64,000 nt of DNA, from positions 1 to 64,000 of the forward strand of contig NZ_JACIEJ010000010.1 of NCBI RefSeq assembly GCF_014196795.1. The letters are read 5' to 3'. The notes below the pieces were generated by a model, which was not told the origin of the DNA, made no database searches, and saw only the letters and a list, made by a program, of their open reading frames with translations. This document shows positions 61,958 to 64,000 of the stretch, piece by piece. The position numbers and the translations under genes were made by a program. Positions within the stretch are counted from its first letter, which is position 1; the number at the start of each line of letters is the position of its first letter. Source of the DNA: Sagittula marina (GTDB taxonomy: Bacteria > Pseudomonadota > Alphaproteobacteria > Rhodobacterales > Rhodobacteraceae).

Positions 61958-62671
61958 ATGAAGACGAGCAAGAACAAGATTGTGATCGCGGCGCGCGACC
62001 TGATGCGGGACAAAGGATACACCGGTACGTCGATGCAGGATGTCGCCAACGTGGTCGGCCTGAAGAAAGGCAGTCTTTACAGCCACTTCCCCGGCAAAGA
62101 TGCGCTGGTGCCCGAAGTTCTGACCCTGACGTTCAGCGAAATTTTCGGCGATATCAAGGCAACCGGAAACTGGCGTGCGGATTATGAGCGCACGCTGAAC
62201 AGGTTGATAAACGTGCTGACATCCAACCGGCGCTGCGTCGGCATGCACCTCGCCTATGGTCTGGATGATTCGGCCCCTGTGCTGCACGACGCCGTGGCAG
62301 AGTTCTTCGGGGCGATCAGCGGGCTGTTTCACGACCTGATCCGCCAAGGGGTGCCTGATCCGCAGGCCCATACGCTGTCCGTGGACACGCTGACAGCCGT
62401 CGAAGGGGCGACGCTTTGGCTCGCACTGCACGGTGACACCCAGCCCATCCAACGTGCGCGGACTGCTTTGCTGGACCGGGCCAACAGCCTGGCCGTCGAT
62501 ACGCCGTGCGAAAAGGTCCGCGCCCTGCTGACCAAGATGGTCGGCGATTGGCAACAGGCCAGCATGGTGGAGAAATGCCTCGCGGAGCGGCTGATAGATG
62601 CCGAAGACGAGCTGATCAGCCTGCGTGGCGCATTGGCAGGTCAGGCCGAGGCAGAAGCCTGCTTCCGCTGA
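61958..62671 (+). CDS. TetR-family transcriptional regulator
   Basis: 237 residues. The HTH is KIVIAARDLMRDKGYTGTSM, QDVANVVGLKKGSLYSHFPG and KDALVPEVL. The ligand domain fills the rest and contains several Cys and Met (RCVGMHLAYGLDDSAPVLHD). It most likely represses itself through the palindrome at 61919-61940, and perhaps the opg operon whose start lies 314 bases away in the other direction. It is convergent with the P450 gene. Confidence 0.92.
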   Translation: MKTSKNKIVIAARDLMRDKGYTGTSMQDVANVVGLKKGSLYSHFPGKDALVPEVLTLTFSEIFGDIKATGNWRADYERTLNRLINVLTSNRRCVGMHLAYGLDDSAPVLHDAVAEFFGAISGLFHDLIRQGVPDPQAHTLSVDTLTAVEGATLWLALHGDTQPIQRARTALLDRANSLAVDTPCEKVRALLTKMVGDWQQASMVEKCLAERLIDAEDELISLRGALAGQAEAEACFR

Positions 62672-62729
62672 GCCGAAACGCGAAACGGCCCGCTGTCATG
62701 GCGAGCCGTTCGATGAGAAATTCGGGCCG

Positions 62730-63719
62730 TCAGGCCAATTCAAGCGCGCTGGTGATCCGAACATCTCCGGGATCGCGGAAGTTCAGCGGACGCGGCGCGT
62801 CGAGATCCCCCTCGATCCGGTAACGCGCGCCGTCCAACGCGCTGAGCCGTTCGATCACCGCCTCCAGCTCCGCCTTGGCAAGCAAATGGCCGGGGCAGCT
62901 GTGCTTTCCCGCGCCAAAGGTGAAATCCATCGGAACGCCGGTTGCGGACATGGGGCAGGTCTTGTTCGCCGTGACGATATCGACGTGCACCAGATCACCC
63001 TTGGCAAAGGTCAGGCCGTCGATTTCCGTGTCCTGCTTGCAGTACCGTGTGGCGATGCCCAGAGGGGGATCGTTGCGCATATTGGTCGCAAGGAAGGATT
63101 TCACGCCCTCCTCGGCAATCCGCGCCGCGAACTGCGCCGGATCCTGCGCCCAAAGCAACAGCATGCATTTCATGGCCACGAAGGTCGTTTCGCCCGCGGC
63201 ATAGGAGAACAGCAGCAACTCGTTGCGCTGACGTTCATCGTCCAGCCCGTCAAAAAGCGCATGGGTCGCGGCAAAGGGCCCCTCTTGCAGGTAGGTCCGG
63301 GCGGCCATGACCTCCGGGTTGCGCGCGTTGGTTTCCAGGAAATCCGTGATCGCGCGCAGTTTGGTGTGGTGCTCGATCGGGTCGATGTCCTCCAACCCGA
63401 GCAAAAGCAACAACACCCGGTTCGGAATATAGACCGCCGCCGCCAGCAGGTCATCTTGTTCGGCGGCATGTGCGAACCCTTCGTCGACCGCGCGGGCAAT
63501 CATGCCCTGCACCTCGGGGCTGGCGATGCGCGCAGGCAGGAATTGCGCCATCCAGCTGCGCTTGCGCTCCACATGCGTTGCGGCCTCCGTATCCAGAACA
63601 GACGGCCCGAAAATCTGACGCGTTGCGCGAAAGGGATGGTCGACCCCGAAATCGGGGCTGCGAAAGATCTTCATCCCGGTGGCGTAATCGGTCACGGTCA
63701 CATTGGCGGTCTGTTTCAT
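62730..63719 (-). CDS. P450-like protein, short and lacking the ExxR arginine
   Basis: 329 residues, 60-80 fewer than usual bacterial P450s. The heme motif FTFGAGKHSCPGHLLAKAEL (Cys275) and an I-helix with the acid-Thr pair (LFSYAAGETTFVAMK) are intact. In the K-helix position the sequence is IAEEGVKSFLATNMR, so the ExxR Arg is Lys. The meander before the heme is shortened (ANKTCPMSATGVPMDF). The missing length is at the N-terminus: the start at 63719 (MKQTANVTV) lies only 13 bases after the preceding gene, so no upstream extension is possible in that frame without overlap. It may be a naturally reduced P450 or a decaying one. Confidence 0.85.
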   Translation of the reverse strand: MKQTANVTVTDYATGMKIFRSPDFGVDHPFRATRQIFGPSVLDTEAATHVERKRSWMAQFLPARIASPEVQGMIARAVDEGFAHAAEQDDLLAAAVYIPNRVLLLLLGLEDIDPIEHHTKLRAITDFLETNARNPEVMAARTYLQEGPFAATHALFDGLDDERQRNELLLFSYAAGETTFVAMKCMLLLWAQDPAQFAARIAEEGVKSFLATNMRNDPPLGIATRYCKQDTEIDGLTFAKGDLVHVDIVTANKTCPMSATGVPMDFTFGAGKHSCPGHLLAKAELEAVIERLSALDGARYRIEGDLDAPRPLNFRDPGDVRITSALELA

Positions 63720-63732
63720 GTTGTCCTCTCGG

Positions 63733-64000
63733 TCACGAATGGGAAAGCGGGTCAACGCTGCTTTGGTCCACAACCAGACGCGGAATGCGCGCCTGACAAT
63801 TTCCGTAGGCTTGTTGAATGGTCACCTTAACGAAAGCCTGCGCAGAGGGCCATTTTTCGCGCACCGCGTCATCGGCGTCCTGCACCTCGGCCCGGCCATT
63901 GATGCGCATCCGCGACTGACGTTCGAAATCCATGAACAGCATTCCGATTTGCGGATTCCCCAGGATATTGCCTAGACTTTGGTAGAGGCCGTTGCCCTGA
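63733..64000 (-). CDS. Pyridoxamine 5'-phosphate oxidase-fold protein, 5' end beyond the window
   Basis: The minus frame is open from the window edge to the stop at 63733. It encodes GNGLYQSLGNILGNPQIGML, then FMDFERQSRMRINGRAEV and a tail QAYGNCQARIPRLVVDQSSV. SLGNILxNPxxGMLFxDF...RLRxNGxA is typical of the FMN-binding split-barrel (PNPOx-like) family. Only the C-terminal 88 or so residues are visible. It stands 13 bases upstream of the short P450, likely one operon, so it may supply a flavin-based partner. Confidence 0.8.
   Translation of the reverse strand, partial: QGNGLYQSLGNILGNPQIGMLFMDFERQSRMRINGRAEVQDADDAVREKWPSAQAFVKVTIQQAYGNCQARIPRLVVDQSSVDPLSHS

Overview
The window looks like a chromosomal segment of an alphaproteobacterium, most likely a marine or soil Rhodobacterales (Roseobacter-type) species. 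This rests on GC-rich coding sequence, the wealth of TRAP and ABC uptake systems, an opgGHC glucan operon, an Mrp antiporter whose A subunit carries an MrpB-like tail (as in rhizobial PhaAB), and degraded IS481/IS3/IS110/IS30 elements of types I associate with that group. The assignment is inferred from protein style only; there is no rRNA or marker gene to fix it.

Left part (1-10.4 kb): a TAXI-type TRAP transporter (fused permease plus binding protein), then about 4.4 kb of nested dead insertion sequences (3.55-7.87 kb). Here an IS110 sits inside an IS3 orfA, an internally deleted IS30 with intact ends and target duplication sits inside an IS3 orfB, and IS481 halves flank part of the pile. 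Two tiny hairpin elements with shared ends but different cores lie in the same pile. An AGCS amino acid/cation symporter and an IS1182 stub follow.

Sugar module 1 (10.4-17.1 kb): a LacI-type repressor diverges from a ribose-type ABC importer (binding protein, fused ATPase, two permeases) and a tagatose/psicose 3-epimerase-like enzyme, with two LacI-type operators in the divergent gap. Two transposase tails end the module. Then come a DUF983 protein, a MocR-type regulator and a complete Mrp cation/proton antiporter operon (20.2-26.1 kb).

Middle (26.2-37.4 kb): M29 aminopeptidase, GST, nitronate monooxygenase with a MarR regulator, a relic of an enoyl-CoA hydratase coupled to an unrecognised polytopic membrane protein, transaldolase, a shikimate-dehydrogenase-like protein, a GMC oxidoreductase and an AraC regulator. 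Sugar module 2 (37.4-43.8 kb) is a maltose-type ABC importer with a short-chain dehydrogenase, divergent from a ROK repressor. A RES/Xre toxin-antitoxin pair follows at 44.1-45.3 kb.

Catabolic island (45.6-56.5 kb): acyl-CoA synthetase, enoyl-CoA hydratase and SDR face a DctPQM TRAP importer that is co-transcribed with a MarR regulator. Matching palindromes stand upstream of both operons, suggesting one MarR regulon that imports a carboxylate, loads it on CoA and begins its breakdown. A P450, a second MarR, a zinc alcohol dehydrogenase and a PaaX-type protein continue the island. This is the best candidate for an undescribed pathway.

Right end (56.9-64 kb): opgG, a 57-codon ORF, opgH and opgC for osmoregulated periplasmic glucans; then a TetR regulator with a clear operator, an unusually short P450 lacking the ExxR arginine, and a pyridoxamine-phosphate-oxidase-fold gene cut by the window edge. 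All four solute-binding-protein genes are followed by a strong hairpin before the permease genes.
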